A stretch of DNA of 64,000 nucleotides, taken from Tenrec ecaudatus (taxonomy: Eukaryota; Chordata; Mammalia; Afrosoricida; Tenrecidae). Where the stretch lies: assembly GCF_050624435.1 (NCBI RefSeq), contig NC_134535.1, positions 126,839,731-126,903,730 on the forward strand. The letters run 5' to 3'. The position numbers and the translations under genes are program-made. This document shows positions 47,801 through 61,566 of the stretch, piece after piece. The notes under the pieces are model-generated. The model saw nothing but the letters and a program-made list of their open reading frames with translations. It was not told the DNA's origin and did no database searches. Positions within the stretch are counted from its first letter, which is position 1; each line of letters begins with the position of its first letter.

Positions 47801-50800
47801 GGATCTTTCCCACAGCCTCCCACTAGCAACTCCATTATTCCAGATGCTCAGGCCAAGACGCTGGGAGAGTCATCCTCATTCACACTGCGTACTCCATTGG
47901 CAGGGAAATTCTGTAAGCATTACTTAAGAAAACAGGGCTGAACTCCAACCACACCTGCCCGTCTCCATCATTTTTTGCACCAGTTACTTCATAGCCTCAG
48001 ACCTTTCTTTTTTTAAAAACATTTTATTAGGGATTCATACAACTCTTATCACAATCCATACATACATCAATTGTGTAAAGCACATCTGTACATTCTCTGC
48101 CTTAATCATTTTCAAAGCATTTGCTCTCCACATAAGCCCTTGGTATCAGGTTCTCTTTTTTCCCCCTCCTTCCCCGTTCCCCCCTCCTTCATGAAGCCCT
48201 TGATAATTTATAAATTATTATTTTGTCCTATCTTTCCCTGTCCGATGTCTCCCTTCACCCTCTTTTCCATCCCCCAAGGAGGAAGTCACTTGTAATCGGT
48301 TTCCTCTTTCCAACCCACTCTCCCTCTACCCTCCCAGTATCGCCCCTCACACCCCTGGTCCTGAAGTTATCATCCACCCTGGCTTCCCTGTGCCTGCAGC
48401 TCCTATCTGTACCAGTGTACATCCTCTGCTCTATCCAGACTTGCAAGGTAGAATTCTGATCATGGTAGTTGGTGGGTAGGAAGCATTTAGGGTCTGGGGG
48501 AAAGCTATATTCATCTTCTCCCCTAGACCCCTCTGTGAGGGGATCTCCAGTGGCTGACAAATGAGCTTTGGGTCTCCACTCTGCACTTCCCCCTTCATTC
48601 ACTATGTTAAGATGTTTTTGTTCTGATGATGCCTTATACCTGATCCCTTCGACACCTCGTGATCACACAGGCTGGTGTGTTCTTCCACATGGGCTTTGTT
48701 GCTTCTGAGCTAGATGGCCGCTTGTTTACCTTCAAGCCTTTAAGACCCCAGACGCTATCTTCCTACCTTCTAACTGCTTCCTCGCTACAGGCAATTACAA
48801 CACAGCGGCCAGAAGGCGTTCATTGAAGGTCAAGTCATGCCATCTCACTGCTCCCTTCAGAATTCTCCTGTGGCCTCAGCTCTAGGGTCCTGCTAAGGTC
48901 ACCGTGAAGGCTGAATTCCCAGCCGAGCCTCTTGGCCTCACTCAGCTGCTGTCCCTCTGGCCTCAGGGCTGTTACTTGCCCACACTGGGCACTCTCCCTC
49001 CACAGGGTCTGGGATGCTCTTCCTCCAGTCTCATAGCTCTCACTCACTCCGTCTTTGCTCAGATCAGAGGTAACTGCAGCCGTCCTCCACCCACACCATC
49101 ATTTTCTTTCCCAGAAATAAAGTTCAGAAGATACTATATATTTTACTAACGTAAAAATGACCGTCCCCTCTGTAGTATAAACTCCAGGAGGCATCTCCAG
49201 TGTCTCCAATGATGCCTTACGTGCACAGGAGCCTCTCAGTGAATTCAGTTCGGTTAATAAATACTAGAGATGAGAACACCACAGCAGTTTCTAACATCCC
49301 ATTAGCGACTTCCTAACAACTCCATGTTATGGTTTAGTGGAAAATCCCCATTGCCTAGTTCCCCCTTTCCACACTTTGGGCTGCTTCCCTGTCCGTGTGG
49401 GTGCTCCAGAGAAAGCTGAGGCAGGAAGGGAAGTATTTAAATGACCTACAAGCAGCACAGCCCTCATTCTGCATAACTGTTCTGTTTTCATGACCTACCT
49501 GACAAATTCCTCTTCAATTACTGAATGGTTCCACAGGTGACGAATGTCCAGCTGGAGCAGTTGTGTTAGCAGCTGAAGGATTGGTTGCCTCTCTTCTTCC
49601 CAGTTAAAGCCGAGGGCGGCCTTGGCCCGAGCTTTCTTACCCTGAGCAGGATCATGGACACATGTAGGGGAATTAAGTTAATAGAAGCGCAAGGCCCGCA
49701 GGTCTGAGGGTGCAGACCAAGGGGGGGAGGTGACAGAGAAGCACAGCTCCCAAGCAGGGAGCTGCTCAACAGAGAAGGGGAGGCTGTGATGCTCAAGGAT
49801 CCAAAACGAGGACAGAGGACCCCCAGATCCTCAGATTCCTCTTTCCCATCAACTCTCTCACACCTCGACTCAAGTGCGCCAGGTGCTCCAAATTACCTTC
49901 CCCGCCACGTCCAGGTCTAAGAGGCTCATCTGACTGGCCATGGTCTCAAAAGCCTCCCCGAGGCGGATGAGGGCATAGCAGTTCATTTTGAGGGCATTCA
50001 GGTGGGCACTTCTGTCAGATGCACTCAGGCTTGCGTCATCCAGGAGAGCAGGAAGCTCCTGGGAATGGCGGGCTACCACTGCGAGGGCCAGAATCCAGAG
50101 TCAGGTTCATTCACTTCCCCACAGACCCCAACCACCACAAAGCCAGCACTGTAATAGCCATCAGATTACCAAAGATATGTGTTTCATCTCTCAGTGGTCA
50201 CAATACAGACTATGTCCTTGGGAGCCCTGACCCTCATCACCCCAACTTGCCTTGTCCCTACTCTCTAGCTTTAGTTACCATTTTCTCCCGGCAACTAGAA
50301 GAGTCCCCCATTGAAGAGGGAGCTCAAAAGTAGGGTCAACTTCTTGTTGGTCTGCCCTTACAGCGAACGCACACAACTCTGTATCGCCCACCAAGATTAC
50401 AGACCTTCATGGAGGGCCACAGGTCCCTGGACTGAGTCAACCCACTGAATCACAACAGCCTTGATATCATCATATGGCTAATCAAACACAGAAATAATAA
50501 ATACCAAAACCACCACCATACCCACCTCCCATCCCCTCCCCCAGACCCACAAACACCTTTGATGAGGAGTTCCAGAGTGTCTTCCTTGAGGCCTGGGTCT
50601 ACACTTCGAAAGTGACTGTGAGGGAGAGAGAGTGCAGGAGTGAGACAGGAGGTTGCAGAGGCCGTTCTAACGGACAGGCCGAGGCGGCCAAGACTTTAAA
50701 ACACACACGAACGTGACCAGCTGACTACGTGCGGGGAAAGTCTGGAGAAATGGTTGTCAGTAGAGCTATGCGCACCAAGAACCACGTATCTGTGAACCCA

Positions 50801-53800
50801 TCATTTGGGATTTCCTCACGAACATGCAACATTCGGGCACGAGAGGCCCCAGTTCCTCTTATCGGGCACAGCAGGGTGTGTACTCACTGTAAAATGCTGT
50901 AGATGGTATCAAAGTGCTCCAGCATGGCCAGGGGGCCCTGGGCTCGGAAGGCAGCCTGAAACGCTGTAAAGACGAGAGAGGCTGATCAATACAAGGCTGA
51001 GCCCTTGATGGTATATTGTGCCCATGCCAGAGCACCAGGGTAGCTGTGTTCCATTAAGTATTTGACACCAGCTTCATGTAGCTCAAGAGAGGCTTTGTTA
51101 ACCATGAGACAGCACAAATGCTAGTTATTATCGTTTTTATAGTAGGCCCCACTGAAATGGACAGGCTGCCTTCTTGGTGAGTCTTCCAATAAAAGCAACT
51201 GACCTGTCACTATCGGTGAAAAATGACAGCCTAGTGGAAAAAGAGAAAACATTTTATTTTCTCATTTACAGTATTTGGTGTGCCGACTGGAAAACGGAAG
51301 CAGGGTTTCTCACACACGCAAGACTTCTGCCCCGGAATGTTCACTCCTTAGCTGGCTCACTCGCTCGCTGCCATGAGTTGATGCCAACTAAGTGACCCTA
51401 CAGACAGGGTAGCACCGCCCCGTGGGTTTCAGAGCCCGCCTTGTCTTTCTCCCATGGAGCAGCTGGTGGTTTCAGACTGCCAACTTTGTATGAAAAGGTC
51501 TTTAAACTACGATTTTTTTTCTTTTGAAACCAACCGAACTTTATTTTCTGGGCAGACTGGGTGAATCCATCACTCCTGATGGGCTCAGAGGCTGTACTTT
51601 CTCTTCAGGAAGGTCCACTGGAATGGGGAGCACAGTGCTTGGTGGGGCTTGTGTTGCTTTGAGATGTCAGGTTCCCTAGCTGGGCTTCAGGCTGGTCTCC
51701 CCAGAGCAGATGCCTGGGATCATTGAGAAACCTCTAGCTGAGCTGGCATGTTGGCAGGTCTGTACTGTCCAGCGCAATCCCATGAGGCGCAGCTGGCGCT
51801 GGGTGCAGGTCAGGCCCAGGACCAGGAGGGACGAGCAACCACGGCACAGGGTCCTCTTCATCGAAGGTTCCGTGGCAGGACCAGCCACTTCGCGATGGTC
51901 CTCTCCGTGTGGCAATAAAAGTGCGCCAGCGCCTGGTTTGCAGGGTTGTGTGCGAGCACGCAGTGGACCGCCTGGTACAGGATGCTGAGTCTCTGGAAGG
52001 CCTCGCGGTCTTACACCTGCCCCGCCATCCCGGCGGCGGGCCTAAACTATGATTATATGTTAACATTATCTGAGTGAAGGATAACAGGAACTGGGTACTA
52101 AATTTGCAACCTTTCTGTGATTGTGAAAGAAAAAGTCTAAAACTGCAAAAGTTTGAAACTCTGCAAATGATCCCATTTCTCATATTTTTTGCCCACTCAT
52201 TTGAGCACGCATCAATGAATCTTGTCTCCCACAATTGCACCTGTGGCGTTTACCAAATGGTGACTTTCTATCATTCCTCTACACTGATTAAGGGGGCTGT
52301 TACTCTCAGGAGGGGCTATGACTTTTTCTTCCCCCTAGAGGGCAGTCCCTGGGAGAAGGCCATCATGCATGGAACAGTGGAGGGGCTGTGAGAAAGAAGA
52401 AGGCCCTCCAACTGTTCCAGGTTCCTCTTGTTCTTTCCCTGACCAAGCCGCTCTCCAGATTCCCGGGTCCTCTCACGGGGTCAAGGAGACGTAACACCAA
52501 ACTCTAGGCACTAGAGGCTCAATGCTATTAGGTTATCATAGCTTTTAGGTTTTCTCAGAAGGCATTAGTAGGATCCCCCCCATACAGACACCCACACCCG
52601 GCTCCCAACCCCCCTATTTCTCTCTATAGATACATTATACTCAGAATGATTATCTCCAGCTTTGGTCCAAACCCCAGGAGTCTTTTTAAGCTCACCCCAC
52701 TTTCTTAATTAGACTTCCTTTCTCACATAGTGAGAACCGTAGCTCTCAATCTCTATTTAGATGTTATTTGCTTAATCCTAGTGTACACTCGAAGTTTCAG
52801 AGTTGCTACCCACCCCCCCAGTTTCCCTAATAGAAAAGCATATGTACCAATAGCGTAGTGTCAGCGTGCTCTTTTGTACACAGTACATGCTCAATCCACT
52901 GTTTGTCAAGACCTAAGGTTGGTGCCCTCCTTCACAGTGTACATGCGCATTTGCTACTATGTTCATTTTAAATGTTGCAAAGTGGCAGGATCTTTGACCC
53001 CTTACACTTAGTGCTCTTTTCGCTGGTCTACACTTTCAGTGTAAAGAGAAGAATCGAATGAAGTCTTACAAACTGCCAAGAGTTCGATTTTGAACCAAGT
53101 GGTCCTCTTAGCCCTTTGCACCTGGAAGTCTTTTCTGCAAGCCCAACGCTAGCACCTCGTCTGCCTGCGTCCCTCACTGACTGCTGCAGGGCTGTGCTGC
53201 CCGACTACAACCTGTCCTGTGGTGCTAGCATGCCTTTCTGCTCTAATTCCTGTCCACTCTAGCACCCAATTCACACTCTCCTTTCTCTTTATACTTTCAT
53301 TGTCCCAATTTTTGCTTTTTAAAAAGTTTTATTGGCACTTCATCCACATATCATACAATTCAATAGTGCAACCATTATTTTTGCTTTTCTTTCGATTGTT
53401 GCTTTCTACTATCAAAAGGAATGAGACCACCCTCATGCCCCGGCCAAAGCATGGACTCCCTTATATAACCCTGCCTCCCCACAGACTGCATCATTCTCAA
53501 GCAAAAGTCCTGTCTTCTAAGGCTCATCTGTCCCACTACAGAGCCGAGACTTCCCTCCTCCCCACTCCGCGGGCTGGCTCTTCTGCAGGAACTGCTCGTC
53601 CAGTTAACAGGCGCAGGCAGGCCTTCCTTCTCACAGATCCCAGTGACTTTCATTCTACATCTTCCCAAATTCTGCCCAATCTTTCTAGATTTCTAAAACT
53701 TTTGGAGGCCTACCAATCTAAAAGCTACTCTCCCACAGATTACCAATTATCTATTTTTACTACATCCAGTGAGTCCCTTGGTCCACCATCCCTCTTCAGT

Positions 53801-56800
53801 ACTTCCCTAAACCACTCAATGCTTGCGCAAAAAAGGTGCTTGCTTGCTACCAGAAAGGTTGGAGATTCACAGGCACCCAAAGCAAGTCCTGGCAATTTAC
53901 TTATGAAACGCTAGCTACTGAAACTCCATGGCGGCGCACACAGTTCCAATCTGACACATATGGCGTCACCACGAGTCCCATCAATTCGGCTGCAACTGGT
54001 TTTCTGGCTTAGGCCACACAACTTAGCATACTAAATCTGTGTCCCTTCTGTGAATTGGGCCTTGAGGTATTTATCACGTAACATCCACCAAACAGTCTGT
54101 GAACACCAGGTGATCCTTGAATAACAAAGTTGAAAATCCGTGGGTAAATTTGACTCCCCTCAAACGTAACTAACTATATCCCACTGTTCACCCTATTGAT
54201 AAGGCCTTACTGGTAGCCTAGTCAATGAGCTCCGCGTGTATGTTACACACTGCACCCACAGAAAACCCACATTTTCAATAAAAATGGTATTTATTCTGCA
54301 GAAAGGGCAAGGTTTGCCAAACTGCCAGCAAAGTCACAGTGACGACTTCTCCTCTTCTCGAGTTCACTTATCTTACAATGGAGGGCACCAGCAGCCGCAG
54401 ACCTCAACTCCAGGACATGTCAAGCGATTCAACTTTGTCCTGTAATGTCATGTCATGGCTTTTCTCTGCTTCTTAGGGACGTGTCCGGCTTAAAAGCTGG
54501 TACTTCATATGGGTTCCCTAGGGTTAATCATGGCTTAAGGGATTATACCAAACAGGATGAAACTATGCTAGAACTGTGAGAAGTCAGTGTTTACTGTGAT
54601 ATGCCATTTACTAGAGAGACAAATTACTCACCTGGAGACAGTGTTACCAAGCAATTTTCTTAAAAAGCCACATATAAGTGGACTTTAGTAGTTTAAACTT
54701 GTGTTTTTCTTTTTCTTTAAAAACATTTTATTAGGGGCTCATACAACTCTTATCACAATCCACACATATACATACATCAATTGTATAAAGCACATCCGTA
54801 CATTCTTTGCCCTAATCACTCTCAAAGCATTTGCTTTCCACTTAAGCCCTCTGTATCAGGTCCTCCCCCCCCCCAACTTGTGTTTTTCAAAGGTCAACTG
54901 CAGTTATTTTTTTCAATCAACCGTAGTATCTTTGTATATATTCAATACACACACAAATAAGATTCACAAACTTGTGGAAAATCTCCCTCATATTTTAATT
55001 CCATTTTCCCAGAAACCTTTTGAAGTACAACACCCCTGGCTACCCATTCAAAGTCAATGCCCCTTAGGGATGAGGTGGTGCAGCTGGAGCTAGGGGCAGG
55101 GCCCAGCAACTAGAGAGCCTCCCCAGCCACACCGATAGCTCATGCTTAAAGCAAGCCCCTTCTCCTCCTCCCTACCCTATGGCTGTATGGACACATGTCA
55201 GGACTCGCCCACTTATGCTGTGCATACCTGGACTAACCAAATATTATAGAAGCTTTCAGGTTTTTTCCAGCCGACTTTTCAGTTTTCCCTTTGTTGAGTT
55301 CACATCCCATATCCACTCTCTGTCCTGCTTTTTAAAGTTTATTATCATAGCAATGTCCCAAACCTTACCTTTATTCATTTTAATGGTTGTATAATATTCT
55401 ATTAAACATATATATATCTTAATTAAATTACAATTCCCCCATTATCAGACATATTTCTAATTCTTTCCACTAACTGACAACATCATTTACTCCCCTGGAA
55501 GATTTAGGTTAAATCCAACTGTTTGTTCCATTCAGGTCACCACCTGGATAAACGTGACCCCAGCAAACCGACATTCTGCTGAGTCTTACTGTAAACTCAT
55601 GACCACTGGCCTCAAATGGGCCCTTAGTATTTTCTGGTAAGTTCACTACAAATTCACAGGTATATGAACTTTCCTTTGCCCAAACCATCTCTAAGACTTT
55701 GCTTCCTATTTCACTGGGAAAACAGAAGCCAACAGAAGAGAACTAACTTCTAATTGGTTCCTAGCTCTGTACACCATGCATCTGGCCTTCCCGCTATGAT
55801 GCTACAGTTGCCTCCTCTGAGCACCATTTCACACCGTCTCTTACCTATTGAAGAACTGTGCTCCAACAGCTGTCCCCTCTTCCTCCCGCATCACCAGCGT
55901 CTCATAGCATCCTTCAACACATACACAGGTGTAGCAACAGGGAGCCCTGGTGGCAGCGTGGTTATGAATTCGTTGGGCAGTGGTCTGCAAGGTCAGCAGC
56001 CTGAAACCACCAGCAGCACTGAGGGAGAAAGACAGGACTTTCTCCTCCTGTAAAGAGTTTCAGTCTCGGAAACCACAGGGGCAGTTGTGCCTTTTCTGAC
56101 GGGATTGCTATAAGCCAATATTGACCCGATGGCAGTGAGCTTGGTTTTTTAGGAGATGGAAACAACAGCCAAAAAATCCTCCCTTGACCCAAGCTCCCTC
56201 TCTAGCTAACATCCTACTTTACTGCTAATTCCTTTAGAAAAAAGTTTATTAGCATATAATTCATGTATCATACAATTTAAAAGTTCAATCATATTAATAA
56301 GAGTCGTATACAATCATCACCACAATCAATTGTAGAACATTTTCTTCTTTCTTGTTATCAGCTATTTCCCAACTTCTGCCACACCCCATCTAGTTACTGT
56401 CTCTGTAGATTTACCTATCCTAGATTTCATAATCAGAAAAACATACAAACACCTAACAATAAAGTAAAACAGAAAAAAAAAGCAAACCAGAAAAGAAAGC
56501 AGAGTATCTTAAAACCCAGACAAATTTAAAATGGGTCACAAAATGGAGATTCAGTTATTACACTGTAACCTAACTACGTCTTTCATAATTGCTGTTATAA
56601 TGCTGTCTGATAACATGGCTATTCATAGCCCTGAACCATGGTCAGAGGGGTTCACTGGAGGCTCACTCCACACGCGGACGCTGCAAATGGATTCTGGCCT
56701 TCTACTGTCATCCATCAAACCCAAACTCACTGCCATGCGTGGATGCCAACTCATAGTGAGTCCCTCGTGGGCTTCCAAGGCTGAGACCGTTTACGTGTGT

Positions 56801-59800
56801 AGAAAGTCCCATCTTTCTCCTGCAGAGTGGCTGCGACGTTTCAAACTGCCAGCCATGCAGATGGCAGCTAACCATGTAAGCACAGGCTTCTATAAACCAG
56901 GTGTCCGCCATGTAAGCTCTGATAACATTTCCTCCTTTGGACTTAGATTTCTTTATTTACAGTCCTTGGATCACAGGCTGCTGTGCTTCCTTCATGTGGG
57001 CTTGGTGGATGCCTCCCTTGGATGGCTGCTTGTTTGAAGATAAGCCCAGGCACTGTTCTTCTCACTAACTGGGCATCATCTGGTTTCTTCCCCACACTTT
57101 GCTACGGCACCCATATCTTCAGTGATCTCTTCATGAGGGTGAGCACCAAGCAGGACCATATCATAAAAACGAACTGTCCTTAGATTGGGGCTGAAATTCA
57201 GTGAGTCCAAAATTCATTCACATATCTTTGGTTTACATGTTCCTAACTCAACTTAGAGATTTCACTATCATTTAATGTTAGAGAACATTTTCGATCATGC
57301 CCCTGGGGCACTAGGTAATTCTATTGATAGCGTCACTAATTTGGCCAATGGTATGGAATTGAAAACATTTGGAGAAAAGGAAATCAAAAGGTCAGCTACG
57401 AAGATGATTCGTTGACTTTTACAGTTTAAACTCAAGTGACTGGATGCTACTTACATAACAACAAGGTTATGTAACAACAGGGCAAAACTTTCAGTAATAT
57501 TCATTCACAACAGCAAAACCATGCCGACTAGATTAGTACGTGTCATGATAAAGAAATGAAGGGCATTAAAATAGTATGCGGTAGTCCCGGAGCACCATTC
57601 ACTGGGCACCCTCAAGGCAAGAGATCCAACCGAAGTCCAGGGACAGCCAGTGCTATCTACACCCTTGGGATAGCAGTCATCTGCTTCTTCTCACACTAGG
57701 CAATTTCAGCCTTAAGTCAAAGGATGACAGTTGAGTTTGAAGTAAAGACCCGTTTCCACATCAAGTGCTTCTGGTGTAGCCTATGAAAGCTGTGTGCCTC
57801 AGAAGAACCGAGTTTAAAACCCCAGTAGCCTGGAGCACACGGCCTGCGCCACCAAGGGCTGGGGTACAACTTAGGTCAAGTGTTCAAATGAGAACACAAT
57901 ACTGGGCGTATTCCCCTTAGGCTCCAGGTAATTACTGTTAAGCAATTTTTCCCTTTCCAAGGAGAGGTTGCTCTTCCCCGTTTTTTCTACCAACAGAAAT
58001 GTAATCCTCTTCTCTGGGGCATATGCTCCACGCCCTAAAATCTGGACTTGACTTTCCAGTAAGGTTCCCTGATCACTCTGGTACGAGTGTCTATCGATTT
58101 AGGGTGACCTTAGCAATTTTATATGGCAGCAACTGAATGGTCTTTTACTTCTCTATCTTGAAAACCCACTCCCAAGCTCAGGTGAGATCTCCATCGAGGT
58201 AGTTGTTAAGACGTACATATAGAGGCGGCAATACAAGGTTCATAGGCACTAGGGAGGCACTCTACTGTGTAGCTTGGGACCCCAGGTTAGATGATTATAT
58301 GACCTCAGAGCAGAAGCCTGCCTTCGCCTAGGTGTTTATCCTGACAGTAGTAGACCCATGCTAACTCACTCAGCATAGTGGGTTCCTGGTCCCTCCATGT
58401 CAAGAGGTGTTTCTTGGTTTTATCAATAGTTTTCAGGATGCATAGTATCCCATTGTGTGAATGTACGTGGGTTTCTTTATCCATTCTTCTACTGAAGGCC
58501 CTTTGTGCTGTTTCCAGTTTCTTGCTATTGTGAACTGTGGTGCAATGCACATGGGAGAGCAGACGTCTGTCCGTGTTGTCTCCTATTTCTTTGGGGTATT
58601 TATATCCCAGCAAAGGAATTCCTGGGTCATATGGTATTTCTCCTGCCAGTAGTTTTCGGTAATTACCCTATAGTTTCCCACAACGGTTTTCCTATTTACA
58701 AGTCCACCAGCAGAGCATAAGTTTTCTAATCGCTCCCTACCCTGTCCAGCAAGTATTGTTCCGGTTTTGCCCCCTCTAAATTGGGCTCTCCTGGTGGGTG
58801 TAAGATGCTAGCTCGGTGTTTTGATTTGTGTCTCCCGGATGGCTTCCCTGCGTCTACACTCACTGTTTCCAGTGTCTCTCCTCTTCCCTTTTTCACTGAG
58901 CTCCCTCATTCAGGCGGTCGCCTCACCACTCCTGTGCAGCGGCTTTTATCAAGGCCCAATCCGTAGTTAATTCAGCCCTTACTTGCCCTACGAGCTAAAC
59001 TGATAGTTGACCACTGCTCTTTTGAAATGTTCGTTATCTTGCTTCCAGTTAGCCCTTCCTTTGGCTTTCTGTCCCAGTGATTGCTCCTTAGCTGTTCCAA
59101 TGTGGTACTGCTTTGAGTTGTCAACGCTAAATGGCTTCCCCTTCTCCGTCTACACACCGGACACCAAGTCTCAATGTCTTCAGTTGGCACCTCTCCCCTG
59201 AACTCCACACGCACACAACCACCAGTCTAAACAGGCTTCTCTCATATTGTTTCCCATCTCCGGAAACGGCACCTCCGTTCTCCTAGTTTCTTAGGTCAGA
59301 AAACTACCTCAGATTCTATATCTAATGCTACCCTGATCTGTCAGCAATCTTGTAGTTATACTTTCACAACATACTTGGAACTTTACTTTTTTATTGACAC
59401 CTCCAATGGTATCACTCTCTTCCAATCAACTGAAATTATTGTATCAGCCCCTAACTAATCTCCTGCTTTTTGGTTGCTCTTTACTTACGCCGGCGCTCAG
59501 AGTCCTGGGGGCTTCGTGGTTATGCATTCCAAGTCCCACAGGTCAGCAGTTAGAAACCACCAGCTGCCCCACACAAGAAAAATGGGGGTTTCATCTCCTA
59601 AAATGAGTTACCATCACGGATACCCACAGGAGCAGGCAGTTCTACCCTGTCCTACAGGGTCACTACAGACTCGATGGCAGTGAATGAGTCGTCTGTGTTC
59701 ACAGTAGACAGGCACACTTGTAAATTGTCAGACCACAATTTTCTGAGCTCAAAGTTCATTAAGCTCACTCATGCTGAAATTAAGTCCTTACTATGACCTC

Positions 59801-61566
59801 TGAGGCTCTAAATTGAGGCTTCTCGAGTTTGAGTGTGCATCCAAATTACCGAGGGAGTTTCTTAAAACACGGCTTTTTCTGATAGTAGTTCTGGTATGCG
59901 CTTTCTATTTCTGGCGAGTTCTCAGCTCTGGTTTGGGGAAGAATACAGTGATGTACACCGCCAGTGGGGCGCTGAGTCCAACCACCTTGGCATTTCCCCT
60001 TCTCAGAGCCTTTCACCAGCTTTCTGTCTCCCCGAAGTGTCTTTGCCCGAGAACCTGCAGAGCTAACATCCTCAAGGTCCAGGTTCAAATGTCACTTATC
60101 AGCAAGGCTTCTCAGATAACCAACACAAATGACACTCCTCCCCCCAGCACATCCTGTCTTACTTTGCATTACTCTTCTCCTTGGCACTGACGTGCTCCTG
60201 ATTTACTTATTTGTGAGTGCCTTGTTGAGAGAGAGGACTTTGTCCATTTGGCTGTTTTGCTTAGTGCTGTACCCCCAGTGCCCAGACCACAATTTGTGTC
60301 CGGCCCATAGCAGATGGTCAGTCAACACTTACGCAAAGAATTAACTGATTTAACCTTGTATATTCATAGAACTTGCATTTAGACTTCTAAGCATCAAAAT
60401 CTTCAGAGAAACAAGTCAAACTCAGAGGAGACCAAGAGATGGGTAGAACTCCCAAGACTGTGGCCCTTCAGCACCCTGTAGTTGAAAACTAAACAGTCTC
60501 ATTGGTCAATTTTCAGCCAACAAATAGGTGCCTTGAGACTGAAATCTTCAACCTGTCATCAGTTGCTGAGCATGTCAACCGTTTATTCCATCCAAGGGCC
60601 CCAAGAGGCGATAAGCTAGAATCATCTCAACAAGCTTCAATTAGAACCAAGCCTCCCTTAAGGATAAACGTAGCTATTATGTCTGTCATTACAGATGAGG
60701 AAACTGAGGCACAGAGAGTGCAAGAACTTTGTCCAAGGTAGAGGTAGTAGCGCCAGGATCCAAATCAAGGCAATCTGGCTTCTTAATCTTTCCTCCAGCT
60801 ACTTTTCCTAAGCAACCTGAAATGAAGACCATTCCCAACAAGCACAGCGACATCATCGGTCTTGTTGGCAATGGAGGAGTTATTCTTGCTCCCTGACAGG
60901 TTTTGGTGGATCAGAGCTGATTTGCAGCTCCCTGTGTCGTTTCTCCCATTGTTGAACACTCTTGCAAACAAGACATCCTGACGTCAGAAAAGTGTTTACC
61001 TGCAATTGGTCAAGCTCCAGACAACCTGAACAACCTCTATGAAATCCGTAAGGACTTAGTGTGGTGTACAGTACAGGGTAGAGAACAATCCAGGGGGCTA
61101 CAAAAGCAGATACACACTTTATCCTGGATTAGGGGCTCTAGTTTTAATACTTTTATTTGCCAGAGGGGCACTCAATAATCCCCCCCTTAAAAAGGGGGCA
61201 ACAGACCAAGTAAGTTTGGGAACCTGTGAACTCAACTTCCTTCTCCGCCCAGCCAAAGGGAAATCACATACATCAATATTATTTAACTTAATGAATTATC
61301 TCAAGGAAGGTAGTATTCTTCATAGCAGATAACTATGCACCATGTTCCTGGCCCTCGGTGAGCTTAATGGTGGAGAACAGTTAGGCAATGGGACTGTGGT
61401 TTTGACATGTGAGCCATGGTGACAGTTCTGTAGTCTTACCTTTCAGCTGTGATGCAAGATGTCTGACCGGCAGCACCTCTTGTACAACATACTGATTCAC
61501 CCCTCCACTTTTCAACAGCTCCTCCAAAGATAAGGGAAGACGGAACTCACAGAGCTGCGGAGGCAT
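34833..61566 (-). CDS. NCAPD2: Condensin I non-SMC subunit D2
   Basis: HEAT-repeat regulatory subunit of condensin I, which binds chromatin and, with SMC2, SMC4, NCAPG and NCAPH, compacts mitotic chromosomes. It has 32 exons: noncoding exon 1 near 62603-62700 and coding exons 2-32 (listed in the three following entries). The coding sum is 4185 nt (1394 aa; human about 1401) and all exon phases agree. Start ATG is at 61566-61564 (MPPQLCEFRLPLSLEELL) and stop TGA at 34835-34833. All introns are GT-AG except intron 8 (GC-AG). Intron 4 hosts SCARNA10, and intron 2 (50964-61439) is the largest. It is divergent from MRPL51. Identified by recall of the human protein; certain. Confidence 0.98.
38897..45488 (-). 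CDS. NCAPD2: NCAPD2 exons 10-20 (central HEAT region)
   Basis: Exon spans: 45291-45488, 44900-45034, 44711-44798, 44454-44628, 42866-42990, 42163-42387, 41397-41571, 41038-41122, 39511-39644, 39090-39222, 38897-38981. Readable landmarks are DVNSFVRSRVLQLFTRIV, LADKSVLVCKNAIQLLASF, EEEWEAMLPEVTSTLQQLL, VQYLQDAYSFSLKIAEAMG, GVRRMLPLIWSKEPGVREA and DYQLAQQVCYAIANISDRR. The least conserved stretch is exon 42163-42387, an acidic, Gly/Ser-rich linker (EESAQGSAGNIVPGE). An antisense AfroSINE sits only about 45 bp downstream of this exon's donor. Confidence 0.95.
39900..40800 (+). mobile_element. L2 and MIR fragments in an NCAPD2 intron
   Basis: L2-like phrases include CTGTCTGAAATGCTCTCCCC and CCTCAAGATCTACCTCAAGT (about 40460-40560). 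A sense MIR follows at about 40590-40790 with CTGGGCTTGAATCCCAGTTT and TGTGCCTCAGTTTTTTAAAG. Otherwise the 39645-41037 intron has no recognised content. Confidence 0.6.
41712..41884 (+). mobile_element. AfroSINE copy (sense)
   Basis: A degenerate tRNA-like head, then AAGTTCAAATCCACTAGCTG (B-box area), then GTTGAGTCAGAATTGACTCG and AAGGCAGTGACTG as the 3' tail. It lies in the intron between 41571 and 42163. Confidence 0.8.
41985..42118 (-). mobile_element. AfroSINE copy (antisense)
   Basis: CTGGTGGGTTTGAGCCACCC and CCGCCACCAGGGCTCC are the inverted B-box area and head. Its left edge begins near ATTAATCTTGACGG. Confidence 0.75.
42991..44453 (-). other. NCAPD2: NCAPD2 intron 13
   Basis: It contains a G14 run near 43561-43574 and a short antisense L1-like scrap near 43695-43745 (CAATTTTATTGGCATATAAC). 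No gene was recognised. Confidence 0.6.
45489..46772 (-). other. NCAPD2: NCAPD2 intron 9
   Basis: 1.3 kb with no recognised gene or clear repeat. A 106-codon open frame at 46322-46642 on the + strand has no domain signal. Confidence 0.5.

Larger units (their letters stand above)
50964..61439 (-). other. NCAPD2: NCAPD2 intron 2
   Basis: A 10.5-kb intron made largely of repeats and one RPP21 retropseudogene, described separately. The parts 52060-53300, 54880-55930 and 57200-58290 hold nothing that I can assign; a 231-codon open frame at 53219-53914 is not credible as a gene. Confidence 0.75.

Noticed and set aside
53219-53914. 231-codon open frame on the + strand
   Set aside because: It has no recognisable domain, runs through an antisense L1 scrap, has low-complexity composition, and lies inside an NCAPD2 intron with no splice context.
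58138-58150. Match to the U5 loop (TCTTTTACTT) as a possible guide RNA
   Set aside because: There are no adjacent C/D or ACA boxes, and the real SCARNA10 was found at 50153-50483.
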